The translations under genes and the position numbers were made by a program. From an uncultured Clostridia bacterium (GTDB taxonomy: Bacteria; Bacillota; Clostridia; Oscillospirales; Ruminococcaceae), in the NCBI GenBank assembly GCA_945867255.1, contig CAMBHV010000073.1, positions 1 to 6,875 on the forward strand: a stretch of 6,875 nt of DNA. Direction: 5' to 3'. Position 1 is the stretch's first letter. The number at the start of each line of letters is the position of its first letter. Shown here one piece after another: positions 5,335 to 6,875 of the stretch. Below the pieces are notes generated by a model. That model had not been told where the DNA came from, made no database searches, and saw only the letters and a program-made list of their open reading frames with translations.

Positions 5335-6057
5335 ATGAAGGTTCTAGTGTGTGACGATGAACCCCTATTTGCGGAAGGATTAAAGCAGAACATTCTCAAC
5401 ATTCTTGACAAACCGACATGGCGTGTGTCTGTTGATTGTGTTTCGGACTTGGAACAAATGGCCAAGATCAATGCAGAGCAGTACGATGTCGCTTTCCTGG
5501 ATATAGATATGGGAAAACTGAACGGCATAGAGCTTGGCAGAAGGCTTCGAGTTTCATCATCAGATATAATTTTGGTTTTTGTGACCAATTATGTGCAGTA
5601 TAGTCTAGATGGTTACGAAGTTCATGCACTTCGCTATCTGCTAAAAGATCATCTGGAAGAAAAACTGCCGGAGTGCTTAGATGCAGTTATATCGGCTTAC
5701 AGGAAAGAACGTAGACACATACGCTTTTCCAGCGAAAACAACGAGATAGACGTCATGCCAGTGCATATTGTATACGCAGAAACAGAGGGACGGCATCTTA
5801 AGATACATATGGTAAACGAATTACGCGCGGAAATGGTTGTGAGTATGACCATGAGCGATTTGACGGAGCTTCTACAGGAGCGAGGCTTTTTAAGAATTCA
5901 CCAAAGCTATCTTGTAAATATGGCCTACATTCAACGAATAAAGAGTACAGGCGTATGGCTAAATGATGACACAAAATTGCCAATCAGTGCCAGAAACTAC
6001 AAATATCTTAAACAGGAGTACCTACATTGGAAGGGGATGAAACGATGGCGTATGTAA
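5335..6057 (+). CDS. LytTR-family response regulator (AgrA/ComE type)
   Basis: This is a 240-residue cytoplasmic transcription regulator. Receiver domain, about 1-122: acidic pair D7-D8, phospho-acceptor D56 in AFLDIDM, T84 in VFVTN, and K104 in YLLKD. LytTR DNA-binding domain, about 128-235: IVYAETEGRHLKIH (145-158), then FLRIHQSYLVNMAYIQRI (185-202) and LPISARNYKYLKQ (215-227), all typical of the family. All key residues are present, so it should be functional. The start at 5335 has AAGGAGG (5320-5326) 8 bases upstream; a frame extension to a TTG at 5245 lacks a ribosome site. The kinase gene overlaps its end by 13 bases. LytTR regulators usually control bacteriocin, virulence or quorum-sensing genes, and the obvious target is the divergent secreted-protein operon (inference). 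The AgrA and ComE comparisons are to the family, not to a specific ortholog. Confidence 0.94.
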   Translation: MKVLVCDDEPLFAEGLKQNILNILDKPTWRVSVDCVSDLEQMAKINAEQYDVAFLDIDMGKLNGIELGRRLRVSSSDIILVFVTNYVQYSLDGYEVHALRYLLKDHLEEKLPECLDAVISAYRKERRHIRFSSENNEIDVMPVHIVYAETEGRHLKIHMVNELRAEMVVSMTMSDLTELLQERGFLRIHQSYLVNMAYIQRIKSTGVWLNDDTKLPISARNYKYLKQEYLHWKGMKRWRM

Positions 6058-6875
6058 TCAGCACTTTGCTGAATAGCGTTCAGCTGTTAAGTTTCCTTTG
6101 GTTCTTCGATGGTTTTTTCGTGAGGAAGTATCAGGGAATTAGATTTTGGGTAATAGCCTTGATGTGGGATGCAGCAGTGTGCTTTTTACTAAACATTGAA
6201 GCATCTGTATTGAGTCCCGTTAAGGTGATTTCTGTCATAGCTTCAATTTTATTACTGAGTGTTTTGCTGTATGTTGGAGATTTGGCGTTTAAGGTGTTTT
6301 TATCCGTATCAGTCTATGCATTATTCAACCTCCTTGCTTATGTGCTGGAATTTGCTGTGATGGCGACCTATGGTATACCGAGAGAAATGTTGGTTAATGA
6401 TCGGGTGTTATACACTGTGACGGGTTTTGTCGGCGGATTGTGCATGCTCGTATTATCTCAATTTGTCAAACACTTCCATTCCCCAGGGCAATACAACGAA
6501 AATAATCGCGTATGGACACTTATCACCACAGTGTTTCCCATTGCATCTATTCTTGTGTTACTTCTGCTCTATGCAGCGGTTTCACCATACAATGATAATC
6601 AGAGAACAACAAAGCAATTCGCACTTGTCTGTCTTTGCGTTTTGGCCATTGCCAATATCATTGTCTTGGTACTTATTGACACGCTAAAGCGTAATACACA
6701 GGAGCATGAGGAGCTAGTTGCAATCAGTGAGAGAGAACGTATGCAGCGGGAAAGCGTGCTGGCGTTATCCGCGGCGTATGATGGGCAACGCCGATTGACA
6801 CACGATTTTCGAAAGCATATCTCTGTTCTAACTGAGCTTATGGAAAAACGCCGATATGATGAGGCAACGCACTAT
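6045..6875 (+). CDS. Sensor histidine kinase, AgrC/HK10-like (incomplete, runs off the window)
   Basis: The first 277 residues of a membrane sensor kinase are present. The N-terminal half has six or seven hydrophobic spans, near residues 5-22, 32-50, 57-77, 82-106, 121-140, 156-178 and 191-212. A charged helical linker follows (about 213-245), then the phospho-acceptor helix with LTHDFRKHISVLTELM. H253 is the predicted phosphorylation site. The HDF-(R/K)-x-H form with a following 'YDEA' is the hallmark of AgrC-like kinases that partner LytTR regulators. The start at 6045 has AAGGGGA about 7 bases upstream, inside the end of the regulator gene, and the frame stays open to the last base. The GHKL ATP-binding domain lies beyond the window. 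The ligand is unknown; no AgrD/AgrB-like genes are visible here. Confidence 0.92.
   Translation, partial: MAYVISTLLNSVQLLSFLWFFDGFFVRKYQGIRFWVIALMWDAAVCFLLNIEASVLSPVKVISVIASILLLSVLLYVGDLAFKVFLSVSVYALFNLLAYVLEFAVMATYGIPREMLVNDRVLYTVTGFVGGLCMLVLSQFVKHFHSPGQYNENNRVWTLITTVFPIASILVLLLLYAAVSPYNDNQRTTKQFALVCLCVLAIANIIVLVLIDTLKRNTQEHEELVAISERERMQRESVLALSAAYDGQRRLTHDFRKHISVLTELMEKRRYDEATHY

Noticed and set aside
6427..6687. 86-residue plus-strand frame inside the kinase gene
   Set aside because: It is a shadow of the kinase reading frame, which continues unbroken through it with transmembrane segments.

Overview
The window looks like a piece of a low-to-mid GC Firmicute, probably a gut Clostridium relative (Oscillospiraceae or Lachnospiraceae type). 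This is inferred from the strong GGAGG ribosome sites, overlapping operon genes, TTGACA/TATAAT-like promoters, a LytTR response regulator paired with an AgrC-like kinase, and a BcrA/LanF-like ABC transporter. The species cannot be named from the sequence.

Layout. Positions 1-131 are non-coding and packed with short inverted repeats; this may be the edge of a mobile element. From about 5133 down to 165 everything is on the minus strand. In transcription order there is a frameshifted Xre-type regulator (5133-4778), a strong terminator (4741-4708), and a well-formed promoter (4668-4640). Then come a small secreted protein (4470-3997), a hairpin terminator or attenuator (3930-3876), a lipoprotein (3843-3037), two six-helix ABC-2 type permeases (3031-2198 and 2208-1381), an ABC ATPase (1372-716) and a single-span membrane-anchored protein (752-165). 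The last five genes are separated by 5-8 bases or overlap, so they form one translationally coupled unit. On the plus strand, a LytTR response regulator (5335-6057) is followed, with overlap, by a sensor histidine kinase (6045 to the window end, incomplete).

How it may work together (inference). A membrane kinase and its LytTR regulator probably switch on the promoter in front of the secreted protein. The secreted protein would be made in excess because of the attenuator behind it, and lower amounts of the transporter and its two extracytoplasmic accessory proteins would follow by read-through. The ATPase carries the glutamate 'E-loop' typical of lantibiotic-immunity (LanF) ATPases. The whole set therefore resembles a regulated bacteriocin-like or envelope-stress export/immunity locus. 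The secreted protein, however, is a folded-size ~125-residue product and not an obvious lantibiotic, and no modification enzyme, processing protease or AgrB/AgrD pair is visible. The unit of secreted protein, lipoprotein, transporter and anchored protein is the most interesting thing here.
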